A DNA stretch of 64,000 nucleotides from Gammaproteobacteria bacterium (GTDB lineage: Bacteria > Pseudomonadota > Gammaproteobacteria > Steroidobacterales > Steroidobacteraceae), in the NCBI GenBank assembly GCA_021323735.1, contig JAJPKM010000018.1, positions 62,001 to 126,000 of the forward strand. Direction: 5' to 3'. The position numbers and the translations under genes were made by a program. Shown in pieces: positions 43,477 through 51,152 of this stretch (position 1 is the stretch's first letter; each line of letters starts with the position of its first letter). The notes under the pieces are model-generated. The model made no database searches, was not told the DNA's origin, and saw only the letters and a program-made list of their open reading frames with translations.

Positions 43477-43752
43477 TCAGCGGCCCGCGAACTGCTCCAT
43501 CATCAGGCCGGTGCCGCCGCGCGTGACATGCGCAACGATGGCGGTACGCCGATGAATCTTGGTGACCAGACCTAAGTTGATGGCGAAGGCCAATTGGACC
43601 TGTTGTCCCTTGCGAAGACCCAGGTTCTCGGTCTCCACGAACACCCCATTGGCGCTTAAGTTCTTGGCTTTGCAGATTCGGCTCTTTCGGCCGGACATGA
43701 CCACGTACACGGTTGTTCGTGCGCGGTGTCGGGTGTGCAGTCGACGCTCCAT
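43477..43752 (-). CDS. PilZ-domain protein (probable c-di-GMP receptor)
   Basis: 91 residues consisting of one PilZ domain, with the two c-di-GMP-binding motifs intact: RxxxR (Arg4-Arg8) and NxSxxG (NLSANG, 31-36). An AAGGGC-type ribosome-binding site precedes the ATG. It is transcribed towards uvrA with a short gap, yet stands between uvrA and the flagellar locus, so it may report c-di-GMP to motility. An upstream in-frame ATG at 43837 is not needed for the domain. Confidence 0.85.
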   Translation of the reverse strand: MERRLHTRHRARTTVYVVMSGRKSRICKAKNLSANGVFVETENLGLRKGQQVQLAFAINLGLVTKIHRRTAIVAHVTRGGTGLMMEQFAGR

Positions 43753-44056
43753 CCGTACAGCCCTTCATGGAATTGTTTTTAGGAACGCCATTATGCACAT
43801 TCCAAAGCGATAGCGAAGGACTCGACAATTGCGGCAAATATATGTAAGCACGGCCGCCGATAAGTAAAAGCCTGCCCGCGGCGCGGTCGATGGCTTCGGC
43901 TAGCTTCGAACAATCCGCGAATCACGAAAAAGCTTCGAAGCAGGCCTTAGGTCTTCGTGCGAAACCAATTGCTTTGGAATACTTGAAGCTAAGCGACTTG
44001 AAGAATCAAGGCTAATCGCCTTGAAGAACCAGGCTAATCGACTCGAATAATCGAGG
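43753..44056. other. 304-base region between csrA and the PilZ gene
   Basis: Contains the upstream region of the PilZ gene (CATAAT-type hexamer near 43790 on the minus strand) and, nearer csrA, a run of CTTGAAG/CTTCGAAG-rich hairpins described separately. The palindrome GCTTCGAAGC occurs at about 43932-43941. No coding sequence seen. Confidence 0.6.
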
Positions 44057-44062
44057 CTAGTC
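43995..44062 (-). repeat. Three tandem 22-23-base stem-loop repeats at the 3' end of csrA
   Basis: Units at 43995-44017, 44018-44039 and 44040-44062 share the pattern CTTGA-loop-TCAAG-GCTAATC. Unit 3 has CTCGA/TCGAG, a compensatory base change that keeps the stem; unit 2 has a shorter stem (GCCT/AGGC). A decayed fourth unit may end at 43994. Unit 3 covers the csrA stop codon (44057-44059), so the repeats form the csrA 3' end or UTR. Confidence 0.75.
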
Positions 44063-44254
44063 GACGTCTTTTCGCCGGATGGCGAGTTGTTCCGGCGCTT
44101 CGATTCCCATCTTGACGCGCCGGCCGGTGCCGCCCAGAAGGGTGATTTGGATCGGACCGTTGGCAAACAATTGCGCCATGGTCATGTTGGCGTCGACGCC
44201 GTCCGCGGGCTGTATCACGATCGATTCGTCGGCACGGCGGCTGAGGACTAACAT
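44057..44254 (-). CDS. csrA: CsrA-like carbon storage regulator with insertion
   Basis: 65 residues. The N-terminal MLVLSRRADESIVI and the C-terminal block ITLLGGTGRRVKMGIEAPEQLAIRRKDV match CsrA, including Leu4 and the RNA-binding Arg near the end. Between strands 1 and 2 there are about 17 extra residues (QPADGVDANMTMAQLFANGP), and the usual C-terminal helix is missing because the protein ends right after RRKDVD. CsrA binds GGA motifs in mRNA leaders. Its start is 3 bases after the flgN stop with no good ribosome-binding site, so it is translationally coupled to flgN and sits in the late flagellar operon. Confidence 0.88.
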   Translation of the reverse strand: MLVLSRRADESIVIQPADGVDANMTMAQLFANGPIQITLLGGTGRRVKMGIEAPEQLAIRRKDVD

Positions 44255-44257
44255 ACA

Positions 44258-44689
44258 TCAGGCCCGGGCGATGGCGCGCAGCGCCTTGGCAAAGGTCTTG
44301 CCCTGCGGGCCGTAAGTCATTGAAGGGCCGCCGCGAACGATATCGATCAACTGGCGAACTTGATGCCGGCGTACATGAATGATATGGCCGTTGACGTCAT
44401 TGGCGGTGCGGCAACCGGCCATGAGTTCCATCAGATCGCGCCAGCGCTCTGCAACCGTGGCCGAAATGCCCGCGCTCTGCGGTGCGGCACACAGCGCGCG
44501 GCGTTCTTCCTCGAGCTTCTCGATGGATTCAAGGACGCGGATCTTGTCCGCGGCACTCTGTTCGACGGCTGCCGGCGACTGGCCGGTGAGGGCGAGCCGT
44601 TCCGTCGCCAAGGTTGCGGCCAAGGATCGCGCCAGCGCGATCTCCCGGTCCAGCAAATCCTCCAAGCGGCGGCGCTCATCCTGGGTCAT
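44258..44689 (-). CDS. flgN: Flagellar export chaperone FlgN
   Basis: 143 residues, coiled-coil rich (LLDREIALARSLAATLATER … SIEKLEEERRAL) with the conserved FlgN C-terminal region (NGHIIHVRRHQVRQLIDIVRG … TYGPQG). It escorts the hook-filament junction proteins FlgK and FlgL to the export gate. It lies 3 bases after flgM and 3 bases before csrA, all on the minus strand, as a late operon likely driven by the sigma-28 site at 45101-45127. Confidence 0.9.
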   Translation of the reverse strand: MTQDERRRLEDLLDREIALARSLAATLATERLALTGQSPAAVEQSAADKIRVLESIEKLEEERRALCAAPQSAGISATVAERWRDLMELMAGCRTANDVNGHIIHVRRHQVRQLIDIVRGGPSMTYGPQGKTFAKALRAIARA

Positions 44690-44692
44690 GGG

Positions 44693-45007
44693 CTACTTCA
44701 AGCCGCGCTCGAATTGCAGCAGTTTGGAGGCAATCTGGCCGGCATTGATCTTGTGAGTGCCCGCGTTGACGGACTGTCTCACGGCGGCCACCTTGGCCGT
44801 ATTGACAACCGGGGCATTGGCCACGGCTGCTTCGAGTTTCTGCAAGGAGCGCGCTGATTCCGTCAGGGTGACATGGTCCGCGGTCTGCGCCGAGGCGGAA
44901 ACCGATCCTTCTCCCTGCGACTTATCAGCTACAACGGCGTTGCTGCCCGAACCCGTAGGCTTCGCGACCTGCTCGGCTATCGATACTCCACTGATCTTGT
45001 CAGTCAC
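44693..45007 (-). CDS. flgM: Anti-sigma-28 factor FlgM
   Basis: 104 residues from GTG 45007, chosen because AGGAG lies 6 bases upstream; a frame to 45082 is longer without support. The C-terminal sigma-28-binding region is recognisable: ADHVTLTESARSLQKLEAAV, VAAVRQSVNAGTHKINAGQIASKLLQFE. FlgM holds FliA inactive until the hook is complete, then is exported. The N-terminal half is low-complexity and probably unfolded, as in the family. Confidence 0.92.
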   Translation of the reverse strand: MTDKISGVSIAEQVAKPTGSGSNAVVADKSQGEGSVSASAQTADHVTLTESARSLQKLEAAVANAPVVNTAKVAAVRQSVNAGTHKINAGQIASKLLQFERGLK

Positions 45008-45100
45008 CGCAATCTCCTGGGGCGCAACCGCCCATGCATGGTTATCGTCGGGGCTTGGACGAACTTGAGCGAATTCCTCCAAGACCGCCCGCTAAATTCA

Positions 45101-45127
45101 TTATCGGCTGTGACGTGGATCACTGAA
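45101..45127 (-). promoter_or_regulatory. Sigma-28 promoter for flgM-flgN-csrA
   Basis: On the minus strand a perfect -10 box GCCGATAA (45108-45101) stands 11 bases from a weak -35 TTCAGTGA (45127-45120; consensus TAAAGTTT). It lies between the flgA stop and the flgM start. Confidence 0.65.
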
Positions 45128-45130
45128 GGG

Positions 45131-45868
45131 CTATTGCAAAATTATTTCGACGGTTTGTTCGGAGCGGGCGATCCCTTCGACGATCTTGCCGGATGACAGA
45201 TTCTGGACCCTAACTCTCTGATTCATCAGGCCATCGCTCAAGGCACGCCCTGCCATGCGCACGCTCATGCCGCCGGCATCCGCGACCAGCGTGACCGACT
45301 GTCCCCGCTGCACCGCCTTGGCGGCCACCAGCTGCTGATTGGTGAGGTAGGCCCCTCCCGCGATGGGCCGGCTGGCTGTCAACCCAACGGCGATTGCGGG
45401 GTCGTCGAGGAAACCCAGTGGCAGCTCAGACACGTCATGCTCCTCGGTCTTGACATCCGTGTCCTTGATGACCGTGCCGGCAACGATGGCATGCGCCGCA
45501 ACGGCCACCGGCGAGGTGCCGACGATTCGAACCGGCACATAGATGTGCCAGGGTTTCGCATCCTGGCAGCGCAGTTCAATCGTCACCCGATCCTTCATAT
45601 GCTGGGTTGAGGCGACCACCGGCTTGATGGGCCGGCTGCACCTGTCCAACTGAGGACGCGCCTCGATAGGTCCCACCAAGAAGCGTTGCCGATCCGTGAG
45701 CCTAGGAAACTGCAGCGCCGCTTCGGACTTGGCCAGCGCCTCGAGCTGCGCCGTTTCTTGTGGATCGAAAACCTGCCCGATGGCCAGCAGCGGCAGCAGC
45801 CCCAGCGTCAACGACCCGATTGCAGGGCCTACCTTGCGGGCGCGACGAAATATTGGCGCTATGTTCAT
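45131..45868 (-). CDS. flgA: Flagellar P-ring assembly chaperone FlgA
   Basis: 245 residues with a signal peptide (GPAIGSLTLGLLPLLAIGQ) and a SAF domain in the C-terminal half (VAAHAIVAGTVIKDTDVKTEEHDVSELPLGFLDDP, then AVQRGQSVTLVADAGGMSVRMAGRAL). It helps FlgI polymerise into the P ring in the periplasm. Divergent from flgB, with 237 bases between that hold sigma-54-type sites. Confidence 0.93.
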   Translation of the reverse strand: MNIAPIFRRARKVGPAIGSLTLGLLPLLAIGQVFDPQETAQLEALAKSEAALQFPRLTDRQRFLVGPIEARPQLDRCSRPIKPVVASTQHMKDRVTIELRCQDAKPWHIYVPVRIVGTSPVAVAAHAIVAGTVIKDTDVKTEEHDVSELPLGFLDDPAIAVGLTASRPIAGGAYLTNQQLVAAKAVQRGQSVTLVADAGGMSVRMAGRALSDGLMNQRVRVQNLSSGKIVEGIARSEQTVEIILQ

Positions 45869-45988
45869 GATGACCGGGATGTAGCAAGCGCCGTGCCATC
45901 TTCCCTATAAGCCGGCGGCCACCCTTCCTCTAAGCTGCCGCCGGGAGCCTCCTGCGGCAAGTTCTTGCCGCCCTTGGCTGCCGCACCG

Positions 45989-46005
45989 GCCAAATCGTGT
46001 GCCAA
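45989..46005 (-). promoter_or_regulatory. Imperfect sigma-54 promoter candidate for flgA
   Basis: On the minus strand the sequence reads TTGGCACACGATTTGGC: the -24 element TTGGCAC is perfect, but the -12 element has GG at the right distance or GC one base further (11-base gap). It points towards flgA, about 120 bases upstream of its start. Confidence 0.4.
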
Positions 46006-46064
46006 GGGCGCGAATTCTGCGATGTCGCGCACCGTTCTCGCTGCCGCGGCGGCCGCGCATGGTG

Positions 46065-46081
46065 TTGGCACACCTCTTGCT
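46065..46081 (+). promoter_or_regulatory. Sigma-54 promoter for the flgB operon
   Basis: TTGGCACACCTCTTGCT matches YTGGCACGRNNNTTGCW at all positions but two (8 and 9), with GG and GC exactly 10 bases apart. It lies 25 bases before the flgB start, which has GAGGAG. The hook-basal-body operon is therefore probably RpoN-dependent, activated by FleQ encoded at the window's end. Confidence 0.85.
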
Positions 46082-46105
46082 ACTGCTTAACCCGAGGAGT
46101 CACGC

Positions 46106-46492
46106 ATGTTCGAAAACATATTTGGTATCCATGAGCAAGCGCTGCTGCTGCAAGGTCAGCGCATCGGCGTCTTGGCGACGAATCTCGCCAATGCCGACAC
46201 GCCCAACTACAAGGCGCGCGACATCGATTTCAGCGCGGTCCTGGCCCATACCGACGACGCACCGTTGCCGTTGACGGTCACCCGGGCCTCGCACATCACG
46301 ATGTCTGACGGCACGGCGGCTTCCGCGGACCTCAAGTACCGCAATCCGTACCAGGCTTCGCTGGACGGCAACACCGTGGAAATGCCGGTGGAACAGGCGG
46401 CGTTTTCGGAGAACAACGTGCGCTACCAGGCCAGCTTAGGGTTCATCAACGGGACGATTGCGTCGTTCATGCTGGCCATAAACGGCCAGTAA
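46106..46492 (+). CDS. flgB: Flagellar basal-body proximal rod protein FlgB
   Basis: 128 residues with the N-terminal rod motif (ATNLANADTPNYKARDIDFSAVL) and a C-terminal LGFINGTIASFMLAING. First gene of the plus-strand flgBCDEFGHIJ operon, right behind the sigma-54 site. Exported through the type III apparatus to form the proximal rod. Confidence 0.95.
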   Translation: MFENIFGIHEQALLLQGQRIGVLATNLANADTPNYKARDIDFSAVLAHTDDAPLPLTVTRASHITMSDGTAASADLKYRNPYQASLDGNTVEMPVEQAAFSENNVRYQASLGFINGTIASFMLAINGQ

Positions 46493-46513
46493 CCACGTCC
46501 TCGAGGAGAAAAC

Positions 46514-46939
46514 ATGTCTCTATTCAATGTCTTCAACACCGCGGGTAGCGCGCTCAATGCCGAAACGATTCGGCTCAATACGACCGCCAGTAATCTGGCC
46601 AATGCGGAGAGCGTCAACGGCGATCCCAGCAAAGTCTATCGCGCGCGGCATCCGGTGTTTCAAACCATGATGGACAACTCCGCGGCCAGCTTCGATCAAG
46701 AGGATGCCGGGGTGGGGGTGCGCATACTCGGCGTGGTGGAGAGCACGGCGCCTCCCCTGATGCGCTATCAACCGGACAGCCCGGCGGCGAACAAGGACGG
46801 CTATGTCTTCAGCTCGAACGTCAATTCGATCGAAGAAATGACCAACATGATCTCGGCCAATCGCAGCTTTGCGACCAATGTCGAAGCGATCAATACGGCA
46901 CGGGATCTGTTGCTCAAAACCATTGCGATGGGCCACTAG
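46514..46939 (+). CDS. flgC: Flagellar basal-body rod protein FlgC
   Basis: 141 residues; the rod N-motif is TTASNLANAESVNG, the centre has PDSPAANKDGYVFSSNVN and the C-terminal EMTNMISANRSFATNVEAINTARDLLLKTIAMG is diagnostic of FlgC. GAGGAG site 6 bases before the ATG. Exported rod subunit. Confidence 0.96.
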   Translation: MSLFNVFNTAGSALNAETIRLNTTASNLANAESVNGDPSKVYRARHPVFQTMMDNSAASFDQEDAGVGVRILGVVESTAPPLMRYQPDSPAANKDGYVFSSNVNSIEEMTNMISANRSFATNVEAINTARDLLLKTIAMGH

Positions 46940-46956
46940 GCAAAAGGTAATCACCC

Positions 46957-47685
46957 ATGTTGATCAACGCAACTCACGCCACCACGCCGCCGATAGGCGC
47001 CGGAACGGGCACTGGAACGGGAACTGCCGCGACGGGCGGTACGGGCAGCACCGGCAGTACGACGCCGGCGGCCAGCAGCACGAGCTTGGGCGGCGCCGAC
47101 TTCCTCACCCTGATGCTGGCGCAGCTCAAGAACCAGGATCCGACCAGCCCGGTGGACAGCAACACGTTCTTGACGCAGCTCGCCCAGCTCAGCGAAGTGC
47201 AGGGCATTACCTCACTCAACACCTCGTTCAACTCGCTGTCGGGTTCGCTCACGTCGAGCCAGGCGCTGCAGGCGTCGTCCTTGCTGGGCCATCAGGCACT
47301 GGTGAACAGCAGCACGGCCACGCTGGCGGCGGGCGCCCCGGTGACCGGCGCAGTCAATGTCCCGCAGAACACCTCTCAAGTGGTGCTCAATGTCAGCGAC
47401 AGCACCGGCGCATTGGTGAGCCAGATCAATCTCGGCGCGCAATCGGCAGGCCTTGCGAGTTTCTCGTGGAACGGCACCACGCTCAGCGGTACGCAGGCTC
47501 CGCCGGGCACGTACACGCTGAGCGCTCAGTACGCCGGGGCCACCAAGGGCAGCACCGCGGCGACCACCCTGGTCAACGGCACGGTGGAGAGCGTGAGCAT
47601 GGGCGCGGGATCAACGGGACTGACTGTGAATGTGGCGGGAATCGGCAGTGTGCCGTTCAGCAACGTCCAGCAGATCTCAAACTAA
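46957..47685 (+). CDS. flgD: Flagellar hook assembly (cap) protein FlgD
   Basis: 242 residues: a Gly/Thr/Ser-rich N-terminal linker (GTGTGTAATGGTGS), the conserved FlgD block LGGADFLTLMLAQLKNQDPTSPVDSNTFLTQLAQLSEVQGI, then a FlgD Ig-like/Tudor region (LPAGSYTL-type APPGTYTLSAQYAG). It caps the growing hook and is replaced by FlgK. Confidence 0.94.
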   Translation: MLINATHATTPPIGAGTGTGTGTAATGGTGSTGSTTPAASSTSLGGADFLTLMLAQLKNQDPTSPVDSNTFLTQLAQLSEVQGITSLNTSFNSLSGSLTSSQALQASSLLGHQALVNSSTATLAAGAPVTGAVNVPQNTSQVVLNVSDSTGALVSQINLGAQSAGLASFSWNGTTLSGTQAPPGTYTLSAQYAGATKGSTAATTLVNGTVESVSMGAGSTGLTVNVAGIGSVPFSNVQQISN

Positions 47686-47703
47686 TTCATTGAGGAGAAA
47701 ACC

Positions 47704-48930
47704 ATGTCTTCTTTCGACATTGCACTATCGGGATTGACCGCGGCGAGCACCGATCTGGACGTGACGGCCAACAACGTCGCCAACTCCAATACGGTCGGAT
47801 TCAAGAAATCGCGCGCCGAGTTCGCCGACGTATTCGCTGCCGGCGCCGTGAATCTCAACACTTCCCAGGTCGGTGAGGGCGTACGCCTCGCCACCACGGC
47901 TCAGCAATTCACACAGGGCAACATCAGTACCTCCGGGTCGAACCTGGACCTCGCCATCAGCGGCGACGGCTTCTTCACCCTGCAGGATCCGAGCGTCGGC
48001 ATCGTCTATACGCGCAACGGGGAGTTTGCCGAGGACAAAAACGGCAACGTCGTGACGGCCACCGGACAGGCGCTGCAGGTCTATCCGCCCACAACCACCG
48101 GGGGCTTCAACACCGGCGCACTCCAGGACCTCAACTTGCAGACCGCGCAGAGCACGCCGCTGGCCACTTCCGCCGGCACCGTGATCCTGAATTTGCCTGC
48201 AGGATCGACGCCGCCCACCGGGGGTGCGTTCAATCCCAACAACCCGGCCACGTACACCGAATCCACGTCCACCACCGTGTTCGATTCGCTGGGCAATTCG
48301 TTCCCGGCAACCTTCTTCTTCACGCAAACCGCCACGCCGGGCTTGTGGAACGTCAATATGACGGTCAATGGGGTGCTCAATGCCACCACCAATCAGCTGC
48401 AGTTCTCCAACACTGGCGCGGTCACGCCTCCGGCGAGCGGCGCACTGAATTTCCCGGGTTTCAATCCCGGGGACGGTTCCGCACCGCTCAACATGACGTT
48501 CAACTTCGCTCAAAGCACGCAATTCGGCGGCGGCTTCGCCGTGACTTCCATCACTCAGAACGGGTTCTCCACCGGCCAGCTCAGCACGGTATCGATCGAT
48601 CCGACGGGCGTCGTGTCGGCGGTCTATACGAACGGAAGGTCGACCCAGCTTGGCCAATTGGCATTGGCAAATTTCCCGGATCCACAGGGACTCAAGCAGC
48701 TCGGAGACACCAACTGGGCCGAGACCTTCAGCTCCGGCACGCATATCTCGGGCACGGCCGGCTCGGCGGGATTCGGGTCGATACAGTCGGGCGCATTGGA
48801 GGCCTCGAACGTGGATCTGACCACTGAGCTCGTGAACATGATCACGGCGCAGCGCGCCTTCCAGGCAAACGCCCAGGTGATCACCACGTCGAATCAGCTC
48901 TCGCAAACCGTCATCAACATCACGCATTAA
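47704..48930 (+). CDS. flgE: Flagellar hook protein FlgE
   Basis: 408 residues. N-terminal SSFDIALSGLTAASTDLDVTANNVANSNTVGFKKSRAEFADVF and C-terminal GALEASNVDLTTELVNMITAQRAFQANAQVITTSNQLSQTVINI are the hallmark hook ends. GAGGAG before the start. The middle is the variable surface domain, rich in Thr, Asn and Gly. Builds the flexible hook outside the cell. Confidence 0.96.
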   Translation: MSSFDIALSGLTAASTDLDVTANNVANSNTVGFKKSRAEFADVFAAGAVNLNTSQVGEGVRLATTAQQFTQGNISTSGSNLDLAISGDGFFTLQDPSVGIVYTRNGEFAEDKNGNVVTATGQALQVYPPTTTGGFNTGALQDLNLQTAQSTPLATSAGTVILNLPAGSTPPTGGAFNPNNPATYTESTSTTVFDSLGNSFPATFFFTQTATPGLWNVNMTVNGVLNATTNQLQFSNTGAVTPPASGALNFPGFNPGDGSAPLNMTFNFAQSTQFGGGFAVTSITQNGFSTGQLSTVSIDPTGVVSAVYTNGRSTQLGQLALANFPDPQGLKQLGDTNWAETFSSGTHISGTAGSAGFGSIQSGALEASNVDLTTELVNMITAQRAFQANAQVITTSNQLSQTVINITH

Positions 48931-48939
48931 TCATTAATC

Positions 48940-49680
48940 ATGGACAGAGCACTCTATGTGGCCATGACCGGCGCGAAGCAAATCATGCAAGCGCAGGCCG
49001 TCAACAACCACAACATCGCCAACTTGAGCACCATCGGTTTTCGCGCCGACTCGGTCGCTTTCGGCAGCGAGCCGATCTACGGTCCGGGTTATGCCACGCG
49101 CGTCAATGCCGTGGCCGGCGATGACGGAACGGACTTCTCCAGCGGTACCATGGAGACTACGGGACGCAATCTGGATATCGCGATAAACGACAAGGGTTTC
49201 ATCGCGGTTCGCGGCACCGACGGCCAGGAGGCGTATACGCGGGCGGGGGACTTGCGGGTGTCGCCGCTGGGCGCGGTGACCACCGCCAGCGGATTGCCGG
49301 TATTGACCGCCAGCGGACCCCTGGTCATTCCGCCCTCGACCATGGTGGACATCGGCAGCGACGGCACGGTGTCGGTGGTCCCGCAGGGCTCGGCGCCGTT
49401 TGCCGTGACGCAGGTGGATCGCATCAAGTTGGTCAATCCACCCCTCGCCAGCCTGCAGAAAGGTGTCGACGGGTTGTTGCGCCTGAAAAGCGGCGGCAAG
49501 GCAAAAGCCGACGACACGGTCACCATCAATTCCGGGGTGCTGGAGTCCAGCAATGTCAACGCGGCACAGTCTCTGATCAGCATGATCGAGCTACAGCGCC
49601 TGTACGAATTTCAGATCAAGAGCATCAACGCCACCGACACCAACGAACAAAGTGCCGAACGCCTGATGCTGACGCAGTAA
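48940..49680 (+). CDS. flgF: Flagellar basal-body rod protein FlgF
   Basis: 246 residues; N-terminal DRALYVAMTGAKQIMQAQAVNNHNIANLSTIGFRADSVAF and C-terminal LESSNVNAAQSLISMIELQRLYEFQIKSINATDTNEQSAERLM fit FlgF. Rod subunit exported by the type III system. Nine bases follow flgE; no clear Shine-Dalgarno, so reinitiation after flgE is likely. Confidence 0.95.
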   Translation: MDRALYVAMTGAKQIMQAQAVNNHNIANLSTIGFRADSVAFGSEPIYGPGYATRVNAVAGDDGTDFSSGTMETTGRNLDIAINDKGFIAVRGTDGQEAYTRAGDLRVSPLGAVTTASGLPVLTASGPLVIPPSTMVDIGSDGTVSVVPQGSAPFAVTQVDRIKLVNPPLASLQKGVDGLLRLKSGGKAKADDTVTINSGVLESSNVNAAQSLISMIELQRLYEFQIKSINATDTNEQSAERLMLTQ

Positions 49681-49696
49681 ATAGGAGCAAACGCCA

Positions 49697-50485
49697 ATGA
49701 ATCTTGCACTATGGGCGGCAAAGACCGGCCTCGACGCTCAAAACACCCGTTTGGCGGTGATTGCCAACAACCTGGCGAACACCAATACCACGGGCTACAA
49801 GGCAGGCCGCGTCGCATTTCAGGATCTCTTGTATCAGAACATCAGGCAGGTCGGCGCGCAGAGCACGCAGAACACGCAATACTCCACGGGCCTCACCCTG
49901 GGCACGGGTGTGCGCATCGTCGCCACCGAGAAGGACTACACCCAGGGAAGCGTGCAGCAAACCAACGGCGCTCTGGACTTGTCGGTGAGCGGGCGCGGAT
50001 TCCTGCAGATCACCTTGCCTGACGGCACCATTGCCTACACGCGAGACGGCAGCTTCTCACTGGACAACCAGGGCAATGTCGTCACCGCCAGCGGCTATCC
50101 GCTGCAACCGGCGATCAACATACCGGTGGGTTCGCAATCCGTCACGGTCGGTTCGGACGGTGTCGTGACCGTGACCTCCGCGACCAACCCCAAGGGCACC
50201 CAGGTCGGCCAGGTCCAGTTGGCGGATTTCATCAACGAGCAAGGATTGCAGCCCACGGGCAACAACTTGTTGCTCGAATCCGCGGCCAGCGGCTCGCCGC
50301 AGGTCGGCACCGCCGGCACCAACGGCCTGGGCACGATTTCGCAGGGCACGCTCGAGACCTCGAACGTCAATTCGGTGACCGAGTTGGTTTCCATGATCGA
50401 AGCCCAGCGGGCCTACGAGATGAACTCCAAGGCCATCAGCACAGTTGATCAGATGCTGCAATTCCTGACGACCAACATCCAATGA
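49697..50485 (+). CDS. flgG: Flagellar distal rod protein FlgG
   Basis: 262 residues; N-terminal NLALWAAKTGLDAQNTRLAVIANNLANTNTTGYKAGRVAFQDLLYQ and C-terminal LETSNVNSVTELVSMIEAQRAYEMNSKAISTVDQMLQFLTTNI are standard FlgG. The usual MxxSLWIAKTGL start is close. Stop overlaps flgH by ATGA. Confidence 0.96.
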   Translation: MNLALWAAKTGLDAQNTRLAVIANNLANTNTTGYKAGRVAFQDLLYQNIRQVGAQSTQNTQYSTGLTLGTGVRIVATEKDYTQGSVQQTNGALDLSVSGRGFLQITLPDGTIAYTRDGSFSLDNQGNVVTASGYPLQPAINIPVGSQSVTVGSDGVVTVTSATNPKGTQVGQVQLADFINEQGLQPTGNNLLLESAASGSPQVGTAGTNGLGTISQGTLETSNVNSVTELVSMIEAQRAYEMNSKAISTVDQMLQFLTTNIQ

Positions 50486-51150
50486 TTCGCTTGATCACAG
50501 TACTCGCCTGTTGCGCGCTATCGGCATGTGGGCTCATTCCCCACAAGCCGCCCAAGCCGGATCCGGCGGTGGCTCGAGTGCTGCCGCCGCCCACGCCGCG
50601 CACCGACGGCGCCATCTATCAACAAGGCCAGCAGATCGAGTTGTTCGCCGATCTCAAGGCGCGCCGCGTCGGCGACGTGTTGACCATCCGCTTGACGGAA
50701 TCCACCAACGCCAGCAAGAGCGCCGTCACCAAGACCACCAAGACCACCACGGTGAACAACACCGGGCCCACCGTTCTGGGAAGAACCATAACCACGGGCG
50801 GCGTGCCGATCTTCACGACGACCCTGGCCGGCGCCGATAGTTTTGACGGCGAGGGTTCGAGCACCCAAGGCAATACCTTGGCCGGCAGCCTCACGGTCAC
50901 CGTCATGGAAGTACAGTCCAACGGTAACTTGATGGTGCAGGGCGACAAGACGCTGAAGCTCAATCAGGGCGATGAATTCGTGCATGTCTCGGGCGTCGTG
51001 CGCCCCGCCGATATCGCCACGGACAACACAGTGACCTCCGACAAGGTCGCGGATGCCCATATCAGCTATTCGGGCAAGGGCGTGATCGACAGCTCCAACC
51101 GTATGGGCTGGTTGGCACGATTCTTCAACTCGGTCTTTGCACCCTACTGA
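50482..51150 (+). CDS. flgH: Flagellar L-ring protein FlgH (lipoprotein)
   Basis: 222 residues with a lipoprotein signal ([13 protein letters not shown], Cys16). FlgH motifs [31 protein letters not shown] and [30 protein letters not shown] are present, as is the C-terminal [27 protein letters not shown]. Outer-membrane ring around the rod. Starts inside the flgG stop. Confidence 0.96.
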   Translation: MIRLITVLACCALSACGLIPHKPPKPDPAVARVLPPPTPRTDGAIYQQGQQIELFADLKARRVGDVLTIRLTESTNASKSAVTKTTKTTTVNNTGPTVLGRTITTGGVPIFTTTLAGADSFDGEGSSTQGNTLAGSLTVTVMEVQSNGNLMVQGDKTLKLNQGDEFVHVSGVVRPADIATDNTVTSDKVADAHISYSGKGVIDSSNRMGWLARFFNSVFAPY

Positions 51151-51152
51151 AC

